From the NCBI GenBank assembly GCA_017935805.1, contig JAGBGV010000296.1:1-5758 (forward strand): a stretch of DNA of 5,758 nucleotides. The letters run 5' to 3'. Shown piece by piece: positions 5,730 through 5,758 of the stretch. Each line of letters starts with the position of its first letter. Positions within the stretch are counted from its first letter, which is position 1. This DNA comes from Clostridia bacterium. GTDB lineage: Bacteria; Bacillota_A; Clostridia; Oscillospirales; CAG-272. A program made the translations under genes and the position numbers. The notes under the pieces were generated by a model. It was not told where the DNA came from. It saw only the letters and a list, made by a program, of their open reading frames with translations, and made no database searches.

Positions 5730-5758
5730 AATATACCATATTTTCCATAGCTTTTCAA
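5730..5758 (-). promoter_or_regulatory. Sigma-A promoter of msrC
   Basis: On the minus strand there is TTGAAA (5753-5758, 5/6) at the very window edge, a 17-nt spacer, and TATATT (5730-5735, 5/6) preceded by TGG as an extended -10. The expected start near 5723 gives a leader of about 24 nt. A perfect TATAAT at 5719-5724 with TGGAAA 17 nt upstream is an alternative, but it would leave almost no leader before the ribosome site. Confidence 0.6.

Noticed and set aside
1..5758. CRISPR array, tRNA or rRNA genes
   Set aside because: No regularly spaced repeats, no cloverleaf with a TTC loop and no rRNA-like segments were found on reading either strand.

Overview
The window looks like chromosomal DNA from a gut- or rumen-type anaerobic Bacillota, probably class Clostridia and perhaps the Oscillospiraceae/Ruminococcus area. 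The signs are AAAGGA/GGAGG ribosome sites, sigma-A promoters of the TTGACA-17-TGnTATAAT kind, an IS3/IS150-group insertion sequence, and paired glycoside hydrolases for plant glycans. The taxon is an inference; no rRNA or other marker gene is present.

Layout, left to right. (1) 1-185 is the right end of an IS3-family element: the last 45 codons of its transposase plus the terminal inverted repeat. (2) 233-4403 is a two-gene plus-strand glycan operon with a near-consensus promoter about 48 bp beyond the IS edge. Gene 1 is a GH78-type alpha-L-rhamnosidase-like protein. It is broken by an in-frame TAA at 2240-2242, while the reading frame continues without a shift to 2419. Gene 2 is an intact GH36 alpha-galactosidase of the Thermotoga GalA type. 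Neither has a signal peptide, so both would act on imported oligosaccharides in the cytoplasm. (3) 4404-4519 holds a bidirectional terminator whose loop contains a sequence like an IS3-family end. (4) 4520-5190 is a visibly more AT-rich stretch with a small minus-strand lipoprotein gene, its long leader and a strong promoter. (5) 5191-5252 holds a second copy of the IS-end-like motif in the terminator region of the next gene. (6) 5253-5758 holds a complete minus-strand free methionine-(R)-sulfoxide reductase (GAF domain, msrC/yebR type) and its promoter at the window edge.

How the parts relate: the two hydrolases would together trim terminal rhamnose and alpha-galactose from plant-derived oligosaccharides, but the rhamnosidase is probably inactive because the stop removes the conserved motif expected to hold its general base. 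The lipoprotein gene and the sulfoxide reductase are separate units with no evident link to the operon. I see no convincing new defence, RNA or toxin-antitoxin system. The most interesting structure is the pair of same-orientation IS-end-like repeats, about 763 bp apart, each in a terminator region and together bracketing the AT-rich lipoprotein gene.
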